A stretch of DNA of 64,000 nucleotides. Source: Bacteroidota bacterium (GTDB lineage: Bacteria > Bacteroidota > Ignavibacteria > Ignavibacteriales > Ignavibacteriaceae). How positions within the stretch are numbered: position 1 is the first letter of the stretch; every line of letters starts with the position of its first letter. The stretch lies in NCBI GenBank assembly GCA_022564295.1, contig JADFLR010000005.1, positions 62,001 through 126,000 of the forward strand. The letters run 5' to 3'. This document shows positions 36,201-43,859 of the stretch, one piece after another. A program made the translations under genes and the position numbers. Under the pieces are notes generated by a model. It saw nothing but the letters and a program-made list of their open reading frames with translations. It was not told where the DNA came from and did no database searches.

Positions 36201-36866
36201 AGGAGGAACTGTTTCCCATCTTCTTTGCGCTGCGGGAATACCATCACTATAAACACACCATACAGTTTCATCACCTATTAAATCAGGTCTGTCCTCATCA
36301 GGATCCCATTCACCGTTTCCGTTCTTATCTACCGGCGTATATACACCATCGCCGTCACCATCATAATAATCAGCTCCTAAACCAACGGCATCCATCCAAT
36401 CCTGCCAGCTAGGACCGAAATCTTCATCTTGTGAATTTAAAACATACATAACAGCATTAGGGTCTCCCTGCCCTCCTGCAACAGTTCCCGGCTGGTAATC
36501 CTCTACAAGGGAAGCAGAAGCAACCGCATTTGACCACATTTGCCCGTTTGCAAAGCCACTTAAAAAGAATCCGGATGAGAATAGAAATGTATTGCCACCA
36601 AATTGGCCACCACTTACGAAACCTTCGACTAATACATCTGCAATAATTCCCTTACTATTTAAAGGAAGCTGGATATTGTTAACATTCAGTACATAGGCAT
36701 CGCCTTGTTTACCAGATTCCTGAACTGCACTTTGTTTATATACGGGATGAAAGGGCTTATTACCGTTTCTATCATCACCCATAAATCCGAAGGATATCAT
36801 TACAATACCAATCAGCAAAAGCACTATATAAAATGTATTTTTTAATTTTTTATTCTTCATTTTCAA
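33255..36866 (-). CDS. Large secreted protein with putative T9SS sorting domain
   Basis: This is a 1203-residue protein. Residues 6-28 form a signal/anchor helix. The N-terminal third carries Asp-rich calcium-binding-like loops (DGDGDGVYTPVDKNGNGEWDPDED near 170-195 and DMNGDGIYDDGD near 330). Middle regions look like fibronectin/Ig-type beta domains (e.g. PPAPPLADLTITSSDDFIDIVWE near 515). The C-terminus has VNVFPNPLFG followed by strands TIRIYSLSGQLLRSL and AASGLYIALI, a pattern of type A T9SS sorting domains, though less canonical than in its neighbours. It lies 37 bp after the TonB receptor gene, suggesting co-expression. Function unknown. Confidence 0.82.
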   Translation of the reverse strand: MKMKNKKLKNTFYIVLLLIGIVMISFGFMGDDRNGNKPFHPVYKQSAVQESGKQGDAYVLNVNNIQLPLNSKGIIADVLVEGFVSGGQFGGNTFLFSSGFFLSGFANGQMWSNAVASASLVEDYQPGTVAGGQGDPNAVMYVLNSQDEDFGPSWQDWMDAVGLGADYYDGDGDGVYTPVDKNGNGEWDPDEDRPDLIGDETVWCVYSDGIPAAQRRWETVPPYGIEIRQMVFAFASAGAIGNLIFVRYRFKYVGLGAPGEADVMEDVYFGVWADPDLGDYSDDVVGSDVPRNAGYTYNNTPDDVYGNTPPCFMIDFFSGPVAFIPGETFIDMNGDGIYDDGDTPLDTAFSNRGQIIGIEEFPGAKNLPTSSFVLYINGVDALRDPSNKEEARNYILGLDRIGNAPDPCTFPFGEVRGGVDCTTVDPKFWFSGDPVTDVGWIATVNEDVRQMTNTGPFELIKGEENEIVVAYVVGQGVSPLDAITVAREIDDGAQLIFDFNFLAPPAPPLADLTITSSDDFIDIVWETPEQINFFSTTEAWDLKFHSYLVFAFRTNSTSPIVGNLDNIKLLTSFQTNNFINNVYKKNATTGGLELLYAETDKLDSALYADPETGRIRVRIFNDPFNPSSPVIKGTPYYFAVVGTDINYSSLVFKDDPESSIGTPGDYFLSTEGFVQEVENVRIIHTIVVGIDANDPPVVVQPANQISGNSFGNVGFDVINNDELTTSQYEVTFFKDSSSELYQMFWDLTNLTTNTLLKDSSLSYTLGTDDQVSELVTEGFITRIEEQTATMGMPEYEGTQWFTDFYDPDIDEANDGTGITYVGTDILEGRGIPTFDERCKIITVDRMRRVELRFGPDGSGKAFRYINGYLSVFARNTYRYASGLTPADTVGKGVIGNWDAEHDRPNGFVDVPFTAWIVDDNFGVEEQLAVGFVERSNNSVFPNGTPDGVWDPTTDLLASGEIIIIFDSPYDPNGGGNPFVPNGGGQIEYTGGVFDTPSGEEVVWADLTKVAGSAKDMPEDAIGVTEEQRTIFNSPWFNTLYVAGFQRTDAGSFYSVGDELIIPVSVYPYTENDVYQFTINGTTISEEDKQELWNKVNVFPNPLFGFNTLTGFDGTPPDEPWVTFTNLPTEITIRIYSLSGQLLRSLTTADKSEPDSPFLRWDLQNENGLRAASGLYIALILSPKFGDKVLKFTIIMPQKQIPRF

Positions 36867-36903
36867 TAATCCTATAAATTGTTTGTATATTCCACAGATC
36901 TAA

Positions 36904-39819
36904 TTAAAATCGAGCAAAGTTTAACTTTAATCCTAACCTAATCAATCTTGGAATTCCAAAATTCCTCGGATCACGTTCCAAGCTCTGATAATCCTGAGCA
37001 AATCCGTCAGTACCTGTTAAAATTCTATTGTTCTCAGCAGCAGCACGTCCTTCAGGTGTATTTAGGAATCCCGTTGTAAAAGGATCACCTGTTGAGCGCC
37101 ATACATTAGTAACGTTTTCTGACCCTGCCAGGTTTTCTATCCACACATACGGTACTATAAAGAAGTCACCAATCGGAAAACTCTTCTCAACCTTGAGGTC
37201 TATTCTAAATGAACCGGGGGCATTAGCAGAGTTAACATAACCGGTGTTATTAGCCGATAGACCATTATCACCAAGCAAGTCCCAGTTATCTGTTGGTGTA
37301 TATGGGCGACCGCTGTTGAATGATAACAATGCATTAATATTAAACATCTCCAAAATTCCGCCTTCGCCTTGTGGAATGTAGAAATCGAGAATCATCACAC
37401 CAGTGTGTCTTTGATCGAAGCTTAAGGGAGCAATAACCTTCGGTGGTTGGCTGTCGAGATTTCTGAATACAGCGGTTTGGCTTGAAGCAGTTGACGAACC
37501 GGTACCTTCTGCTACTGAGAAAGTATATTGCAATGATAAACTAAAATAGCTTAATCTTGTAACATCAAATGAGAATGCAAATCCCTTTGTTGTACCAAAA
37601 TCTGAATTTTCCGAATAGATAGCACTTAGTATTTCACCACCTTCAACTCTCCTCCACTTATGATCCTGAACGTTTACAAGACCTTTAATATTCTTATAGA
37701 AGACGGTTAAATTCATAGCAGAATTAGTCCCTAACAATTGCCTGAAACCAATTTCATATTGTGTGGTTTCTTCTCTAATTAATGCACCGTTGAAAGCAGA
37801 TTGCGGATCCATGGTTAAAAATCTATCATAACTAAAAGGACCTGCATACATATCAATCAATTCAGGATTCTGAACAAATCTACCATATTGTGCATGAAAT
37901 ACGGTTGATTCGGTTACAGGGAAACCGATACCAATCCTTGGCGAAATTTCTACTTCAACAGCTCTCTGCTGAAAATCTTCGATATCAAACTTAGTAGCAT
38001 CTAAACCACCGGCAAAAGGAAGAGCCGGGTTTTTTAGTTCCCAGGATTTAATATCGTTATAATCCAGGCGCAAACCAATATTTAATACAATATCTTCCAA
38101 TTCAAATCTATCCTGTAAGTAAACATAAGCTAATATTGGTTCTCTCGGTCTTAAAAATTCAGCCATTGAAATATCCGACCCTAAATTTTCTAAAGATTCT
38201 AAAAACGCCGGTGTTCCAGTGAAATCACCATCTGTGTGATTAGAACCGGTAACATCATAGCCAAAAACGTATGGCTGTAAGTTTATAAATTTTTCATCCG
38301 TAGTTGGGAATTGAGTATCTGATTGCCCTTTTAATCGGTAAGAAAATATTCCGTAACCTCGTATGGTATGGGTAGCAACACCTGCACCGAATTCCAGAAG
38401 ATGATTATCAAGCTGTGTAGTTAAATCAAAATCCGCCATTATCTGATCATCTTCTCTTCTTTGAAATAAACCGGTCGAATATCCGCGGGGTCTGTAAACA
38501 CCATTTATATCTGTATTGTCAGTTCGTCTTCCATCACCTAATAATTCGACACCAAATCTATCTGCAAAAGCAGTGCTATCACCATAACCAAAAAGATTTG
38601 TAATATGGTCGGAATCACGGAAAAAAGGATTATATCTTTCAAAATCGTAAGCCCTGAAACCTAATGTAAGATTCCAGAATGTTGAATTACTAACAGTTTG
38701 AGACAATCTACCACTGACAGAAAGGTTTTGATTATAGAATTCATCCATAAATTCCGAATCATTCTTCAGCTTCCGAATATCATACGATTTAGCAGTTTGT
38801 TTATTCCATAATCCACTAAATATCAGGTTGAAGGAACCGAAACGAGAGTTGGTTTTACCGCTAAATCTCCAAACATCTGCAGGATTGTTAGGGGTAAAAT
38901 CATTAATAACTCCAATTGAAGGGAATTCGATGGGTATTGCAGGTGGATCGGCATCTTTAAACCATCCTCTTTCGCCTGATAGAAATATTGTATGCTCAGG
39001 AATTCCGGGAATGATGGGACCACTTATCGTTCCTGAATAAAGATTAAAATCATAATCATCAGTATAAGTGGAGGTTAGAACATCAACCAGCATACTATAA
39101 TATGGCTTACCTGATTTTGTGGTTACATTTATAATTCCGGACTGTGCCTGCCCGTATTTAGCTTCATAACCACCGACCTGAAATGAGATCTGATCGATTG
39201 CAACATTACTTACCTGAGAGACTGTATTTCGATTATACAAATTGTTCTGAGGAACACCATCCACGATATAGAGGACCTCGCTGCCACGACCACCCCTGAT
39301 ATTTATTGTGGCATTACCATCTGCACCACCACTGCCTTCCTGAATAACAACACCGGATTGCAATGCAGTAATATTAGCAATTCCTCTAACAGGCAGCCTG
39401 GCTATTTGATCAGCATCAATTACTTTAACTGTATTTGTTGCTTTCTCTTCGAAGAACTTTTTAGATTCTACAACAATTTCAGGAAGTGTGAAGTCTGTTG
39501 AAAGATCAACATTCAGTTCATAGGTAAGGTTTGCAACAATTCTAACCCCTTGAATTGTCTTGGGAGCGTAACCAACGTAACTAACTTTAATATTGTATGT
39601 ACCCGGTGTAATATTAAGTATAAAGTAGTTTCCGTCTATATCTGTTGCGGCACCAAGGTTTGTATTTAATATTATAAGATTGGCGCCAATAAGTGGTTCT
39701 CTTGTATCTGCGTCTAAAACTTTTCCGCTAATTTTACCCACTCCCGTTTGGGCAAAAGCAGAAGAAGTAAGAATCAATAAAGAAAGAGCCACTAAAACAT
39801 TAGTAAAAATTTTATTCAT
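36904..39819 (-). CDS. TonB-dependent receptor with carboxypeptidase-like domain
   Basis: This is a 971-residue outer-membrane protein. A signal peptide (1-23, ends SAFAQ) is followed by a carboxypeptidase-regulatory-like beta-sandwich (about 30-105, GKISGKVLDADTREPLIGANL), a plug domain (about 118-235, LPVRGIANITALQSGVV and INIRGGRGSEVLYIVDGVP), and a 22-strand-type barrel ending in LNFARF with terminal Phe. It lacks a SusD partner gene, so the SusC label is avoided. It lies upstream of the large secreted protein and the PorV-like gene. The transported substrate cannot be read. Confidence 0.92.
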   Translation of the reverse strand: MNKIFTNVLVALSLLILTSSAFAQTGVGKISGKVLDADTREPLIGANLIILNTNLGAATDIDGNYFILNITPGTYNIKVSYVGYAPKTIQGVRIVANLTYELNVDLSTDFTLPEIVVESKKFFEEKATNTVKVIDADQIARLPVRGIANITALQSGVVIQEGSGGADGNATINIRGGRGSEVLYIVDGVPQNNLYNRNTVSQVSNVAIDQISFQVGGYEAKYGQAQSGIINVTTKSGKPYYSMLVDVLTSTYTDDYDFNLYSGTISGPIIPGIPEHTIFLSGERGWFKDADPPAIPIEFPSIGVINDFTPNNPADVWRFSGKTNSRFGSFNLIFSGLWNKQTAKSYDIRKLKNDSEFMDEFYNQNLSVSGRLSQTVSNSTFWNLTLGFRAYDFERYNPFFRDSDHITNLFGYGDSTAFADRFGVELLGDGRRTDNTDINGVYRPRGYSTGLFQRREDDQIMADFDLTTQLDNHLLEFGAGVATHTIRGYGIFSYRLKGQSDTQFPTTDEKFINLQPYVFGYDVTGSNHTDGDFTGTPAFLESLENLGSDISMAEFLRPREPILAYVYLQDRFELEDIVLNIGLRLDYNDIKSWELKNPALPFAGGLDATKFDIEDFQQRAVEVEISPRIGIGFPVTESTVFHAQYGRFVQNPELIDMYAGPFSYDRFLTMDPQSAFNGALIREETTQYEIGFRQLLGTNSAMNLTVFYKNIKGLVNVQDHKWRRVEGGEILSAIYSENSDFGTTKGFAFSFDVTRLSYFSLSLQYTFSVAEGTGSSTASSQTAVFRNLDSQPPKVIAPLSFDQRHTGVMILDFYIPQGEGGILEMFNINALLSFNSGRPYTPTDNWDLLGDNGLSANNTGYVNSANAPGSFRIDLKVEKSFPIGDFFIVPYVWIENLAGSENVTNVWRSTGDPFTTGFLNTPEGRAAAENNRILTGTDGFAQDYQSLERDPRNFGIPRLIRLGLKLNFARF

Positions 39820-39889
39820 CTCTTCTCCACGAAGTTTAATTGAATAATATAGCTCTAATTATAAATTGATTATCAATAATTTTATGCGT

Positions 39890-39946
39890 TAAAAAAAACG
39901 GGCGAATTACACAACAAAAACTCGCTTTATCGGTAACCCACCCGTT
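39890..39946 (-). terminator. Intrinsic terminator after the T9SS cargo gene
   Basis: On the minus strand AACGGGTG (39946-39939) and CGCCCGTT (39904-39897) form an 8-bp stem with one G-U pair, and a T8 tract follows. The loop is long (about 34 nt), so the structure is weaker than others here. It lies about 27 bp past the stop of the minus-strand cargo gene. Confidence 0.6.
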
Positions 39947-39972
39947 AACACATTAAATGATAATCATCAAAC

Positions 39973-42261
39973 TTATTTTAATAACATCATTTTCTTTGAT
40001 ACATTGAATTCACCAGCTTTGATGGAATAGATATACATTCCAGATGCTAACTGAGATGCATCAAAGTCAATAGTATAATTTCCTGCCTCAACTTTCTCAT
40101 TTACCAGCACTGCTACTTCACTTCCTAAAATATCATATACCTTGAGGATAACATTTGATTGCTGGGGAACTGAGAACTTAATAGTAGTACTTGGGTTAAA
40201 TGGATTCGGATAATTTTGTGAAATACTGAATTCTCCCGGAATTAAATTATCATCCTTTACAACACCAGTAGCTATCCCAAAATATGCAAGCGCTTGATAA
40301 GGTGTATTATCATTAGTGTAACCGTACCAGGTATAAACTGGTGCGGAATTTAATGATAACGGATCATACGAAAGAAATACAGTCTTGTTGCCATTTGGTA
40401 ATTCCAGATGAGTTGCACAAGGTAAGACTTGGACATCTGGCATACTCAGGATTCCTCTGGTTTCAAGCATCATATCAACTTCCTGTCCACCTTCCGCCCC
40501 AACAATTTCAAAGGCATCAATCCAGTTTACAACAGTAATTTCAAAATTAGGATTATGTTGCATTGAGTCAGTAGGATTAGCATTGAATGCATCAAACAAA
40601 GGACCGCCAAACATAGTCCCTTCCTGTGGGAAAACTAAGGTTGGTAATTCTTGTCCGCTTGTTCCGTCAAAACTCACATCATTATAAAGCTGTGCTACAC
40701 CAAGAATATCATACTCAAAATCTCCCGCTACATAGGTCGTATCAGCAAAACCAAGCTTTAAACCAAGCCATTCCATTCCGGCTAAGAAATAATTTCTAGT
40801 TCCACCCTCAGCGGCCAGCCAATCTCTGATAACGTCATCATTATAATCAGCTGGACCAGTTGTAGCATATTCGAATATGTTATTATAATTTTCTACTAAT
40901 TCCATAGTTAACGGACCAAATGCCCAAACGTCATGAGCAAATGTAGTAGTTCCTGATTGTACGTCTTCACCGAAATAATAATCCTGTGGATATCCACTCT
41001 CAGTATCGTATCCGTTAAATACAACAAGATTTGGATTTTCAGGACCGAAGATATTATAAACAACTGGCAGAGTTATAGAAACGTTACCGTTAACATCAGT
41101 TGCTTGAATTCTATATGTTATCTGCGTACCGGTGACTTGACCTGGAATTTCTCCAGAATAATTAGGTTCAGCACCAGTCATCGCAACATCTGTAAAAGAT
41201 CCACCATCTATACTATACTGAATAACAGCATCTGCAACACCCATATTTCCACCAGAGGGGTTTCCATCGGTAATTACAGCATCTACGGTTTGAGGATCAG
41301 TAGAAAGAGTTGTTGCTAATTCTGTAAAAGATTCGATATTGGGAGGTGTATCACCGGTAATGACAACAGCTATACAATAATCCCAGGTAAAGTCTCTCTG
41401 CCACCATCCAAAGTCAACACCCACTATTAATCGACCATTCTGGTAAAATTTAAATGCCAGTGGTATGCCAGTTGATTGTGCTGCATACCAGCCAACACGT
41501 TCTGCATCCATAGTTGGATGTAAGTTTTTTGTTGAAACACCAATTATATCACCAGCTAAAACTTCCGGCTCAAAGAGAATGTTCATTTGAACCCAATCAT
41601 AAGTTAAATCATTTAAAGGATCAAGATTTATTACCGGCGTGAAAGGGAATCCTACTCCACCATCACTCCAAAGATCATTACCAAATGGACTAGTTTCGGC
41701 ATTACCATCAGCATTTGTCCATCCCCCGGTTATATCTGGATCATCCAGATAGGCAGTTACATCATTATAACCATTTCCGGTTGCCTCGTAATATCCTAAC
41801 CAAGAAGCTGTTGTGATAGTCGATATTTCATCCAAGTCCCAGGCAAAATTTACCAATTTTAGTGATGTCTGCGTTTCTTTAACATCTTTTGCAACACACA
41901 TAACACCGGCTGCAATAATTCTCATATCAGCCGGGGCCCTAAAAAACTGGGTCATTCTATCCTGCCCGAAAAATCCGAAGTTGAAATTCCCAGCAGGAGC
42001 AAACAAATCCCGGTAGCAAAGTGTATCTTCTGTATCATCCGGATTAAAAAGTATGTCACCAAAAATATTCCTTTTAAGGTTATCATTGTACTGAGGCTTT
42101 TGATACTTTTGTACAGCCTCAAGAGGTACAAACTCACCCCTAGTATTCATCCAGTATATTTTTTCTGCTTTATCCACTTTCTTTTCTATTACCTCTTGAG
42201 CAATGACCATAATAGGCAGTAGAAGTAAAATTAAAAATGGTAACAAAATTTTGTTAAACAT
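39973..42261 (-). CDS. Secreted protein with T9SS type A sorting domain
   Basis: This is a 762-residue protein. A signal peptide occupies 1-21 (MVIAQE). The mature part contains beta-rich domains, including an Ig-like region near 310-400 with IESFTELATTLSTDPQTVDAVITDG. The C-terminal 85 residues are a clear type A sorting domain: NYPNPFNPSTTIKF, VYDILGSEVAVLVNE, and GMYIYSIKAG, ending in KKMMLLK. The domain is cut and replaced by surface attachment during T9SS export. The catalytic or binding role of the body is not recognised. A featureless 312-bp gap precedes it. Confidence 0.9.
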   Translation of the reverse strand: MFNKILLPFLILLLLPIMVIAQEVIEKKVDKAEKIYWMNTRGEFVPLEAVQKYQKPQYNDNLKRNIFGDILFNPDDTEDTLCYRDLFAPAGNFNFGFFGQDRMTQFFRAPADMRIIAAGVMCVAKDVKETQTSLKLVNFAWDLDEISTITTASWLGYYEATGNGYNDVTAYLDDPDITGGWTNADGNAETSPFGNDLWSDGGVGFPFTPVINLDPLNDLTYDWVQMNILFEPEVLAGDIIGVSTKNLHPTMDAERVGWYAAQSTGIPLAFKFYQNGRLIVGVDFGWWQRDFTWDYCIAVVITGDTPPNIESFTELATTLSTDPQTVDAVITDGNPSGGNMGVADAVIQYSIDGGSFTDVAMTGAEPNYSGEIPGQVTGTQITYRIQATDVNGNVSITLPVVYNIFGPENPNLVVFNGYDTESGYPQDYYFGEDVQSGTTTFAHDVWAFGPLTMELVENYNNIFEYATTGPADYNDDVIRDWLAAEGGTRNYFLAGMEWLGLKLGFADTTYVAGDFEYDILGVAQLYNDVSFDGTSGQELPTLVFPQEGTMFGGPLFDAFNANPTDSMQHNPNFEITVVNWIDAFEIVGAEGGQEVDMMLETRGILSMPDVQVLPCATHLELPNGNKTVFLSYDPLSLNSAPVYTWYGYTNDNTPYQALAYFGIATGVVKDDNLIPGEFSISQNYPNPFNPSTTIKFSVPQQSNVILKVYDILGSEVAVLVNEKVEAGNYTIDFDASQLASGMYIYSIKAGEFNVSKKMMLLK

Positions 42262-42574
42262 AAGGCTCTTCCTTAAAATTGTGAGAAATGTTATTAATTA
42301 GGTTTTTTTACTTATTACTTAAATGTAATCTATAAGTTCTTTGTTAAAATAATACAAGCAATTTTTTATGTCAAGTATTTTAAAATCTAAATTTTATAAT
42401 GTGAGTTAGCTTTTTTCTTAATAAATGTCAATAGCTATATTTTTCCGTTCAAATTCAATTGTATCCGCACAGATACAATATACACCTTTTATGTATTATT
42501 TAGCAGTACTTTATTTGAGTTTTTCAATTTCCTTTCAATATCTTTATTATACTTTACTCAGTTTACATAAAAAG
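42262..42574. other. AT-rich intergenic region with small hairpin
   Basis: No gene is seen. The only structure noticed is TTGTATC (42459-42465) and GATACAA (42472-42478), a perfect 7-bp stem with a 6-nt loop, without a T-tract. The promoter of the minus-strand T9SS cargo gene should lie at the left end of this stretch (near 42262-42350), but no box is convincing. Confidence 0.4.
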
Positions 42575-42895
42575 TTAAAGAACAGATTCTAACTTATCTA
42601 CAAGATGTGCTTTCGGTACTGCACCGATTATAGTTTCTTTCAACTCACCATCTTTGAAGAGAAGCAATGTCGGGATACTTCTCACACCATATTTAATAGA
42701 AGTCTGTTGATTTGAATCGACATCAAGTTTACCAATCTTTGCTTTGTCTTCATACTCAGCAGCCATTTCTTCAACGATGGGTGCAATTATTCTGCAGGGT
42801 CCGCACCATGTTGCCCAGAAATCTATAAGAACCGGTTTATCCGATTTAAGAACTTCTTCTTCAAAATTATCATCAGTTATTGTTACAAGTGCCAT
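42575..42895 (-). CDS. trxA: Thioredoxin
   Basis: This 106-residue thiol-disulfide carrier has active site WCGPC at 30-34 and the cis-Pro segment RSIPTLLLF near 74-82. Length and fold are those of a standard cytosolic thioredoxin with no signal peptide. It follows the FabI-like reductase gene by 39 bp on the same strand. Confidence 0.97.
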   Translation of the reverse strand: MALVTITDDNFEEEVLKSDKPVLIDFWATWCGPCRIIAPIVEEMAAEYEDKAKIGKLDVDSNQQTSIKYGVRSIPTLLLFKDGELKETIIGAVPKAHLVDKLESVL

Positions 42896-42934
42896 TTTAT
42901 TATTTCCTTAAAATTATTGTTATGGACAAATGAG

Positions 42935-43747
42935 CTAATTTTCCCCTATATAACTAGCAATGTCTTCCCCACCATCTGCATTGATTATGCCTCCACTTAT
43001 CCATTCTCCTCCATCTCTGCATAAAACAGAAATAACTTTTGCAACATCTTCGGGCGTTGTTAAACGTTTACGAGGATTTTTACTAAGTGCAATTTGTTTC
43101 ATTCCTTTATTGGCGGGAATTTTCCGTAATGCAGGTGTATCGGTAACACCCGCCATAATCGCATTCACACCGGCGTTAATATCACCAAGTTCAACTGCAA
43201 GTTGTCTTACATGAGATTCCAATGCTGCTTTTGCTGCTGATATTGCACCGTAAAATGGAATTGTTGTGTGCGCACCGGAACTTGTCATAGCAAAAACTCT
43301 GCATCTATTAGTTAAAAGATTATTCGAAAAAACTTCCTGCACCCAATAAACCAACGAATGTGCCATTACATCTAATGTCATTTCCATTTGTACTTTGGTC
43401 ATTAATTCCTTTGTGCTTGAGATAAATGGGCGAAGTGCACCAAAAGCTAAAGAGTGCATAACCACTTTAATTAATTGTTTTCTGTTTAATCGTTTAATAA
43501 TACTTTGAATAACTTCTTTTCTTTTAATTTCATCGGCAGCATTAATGTTAAAATATATTGCTTCGGAACCGGTTGCTTTAATTTGTGCAACTGTTTCTTC
43601 AACCTGTGGCATTGTTGCCGCACGGTCTAGATGAACTCCAAAAATGTTATAACCGTCTTTTGCTAACCTGATGGCTGTTGCTCCACCGAAGCCTGATGAA
43701 GCCCCAAGAATTAAAGCCCAATATTTATTGTTCTCTCCCACAGTCAT
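42935..43747 (-). CDS. FabI-like short-chain dehydrogenase (enoyl-ACP reductase type)
   Basis: This 270-residue SDR protein has its NAD(P)-binding motif ALILGASSGFGGATA at 12-26. VMHSLAFGALRPF (near 97) corresponds to the HSIAF region of enoyl-ACP reductases, and YGAISAAK (near 165) gives a Tyr-x6-Lys catalytic spacing as in FabI rather than the Tyr-x3-Lys of common SDRs. This points to an enoyl-[acyl-carrier-protein] reductase of fatty-acid synthesis, FabI- or FabL-like. The glycine motif differs from classical FabI, so confidence in the exact subclass is moderate. It is followed by trxA. Confidence 0.75.
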   Translation of the reverse strand: MTVGENNKYWALILGASSGFGGATAIRLAKDGYNIFGVHLDRAATMPQVEETVAQIKATGSEAIYFNINAADEIKRKEVIQSIIKRLNRKQLIKVVMHSLAFGALRPFISSTKELMTKVQMEMTLDVMAHSLVYWVQEVFSNNLLTNRCRVFAMTSSGAHTTIPFYGAISAAKAALESHVRQLAVELGDINAGVNAIMAGVTDTPALRKIPANKGMKQIALSKNPRKRLTTPEDVAKVISVLCRDGGEWISGGIINADGGEDIASYIGEN

Positions 43748-43816
43748 AAATAGATATTTTATTTTCCATTAAATATTAAAAATAAGTGTTAATAATACTA
43801 AATAGGTAAAAACGAA

Positions 43817-43833
43817 ACAACCGCCTGTTGTTA
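43817..43833 (-). terminator. Possible weak terminator after dnaE
   Basis: AACAAC and GTTGTT form a perfect 6-bp stem with a 5-nt loop. On the minus strand TCGTTTTT follows. It lies about 27 bp past the dnaE stop and ahead of the FabI-like gene. The short stem makes this tentative. Confidence 0.4.
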
Positions 43834-43859
43834 AATTGTGAAGATGAATTCATTCTAAA

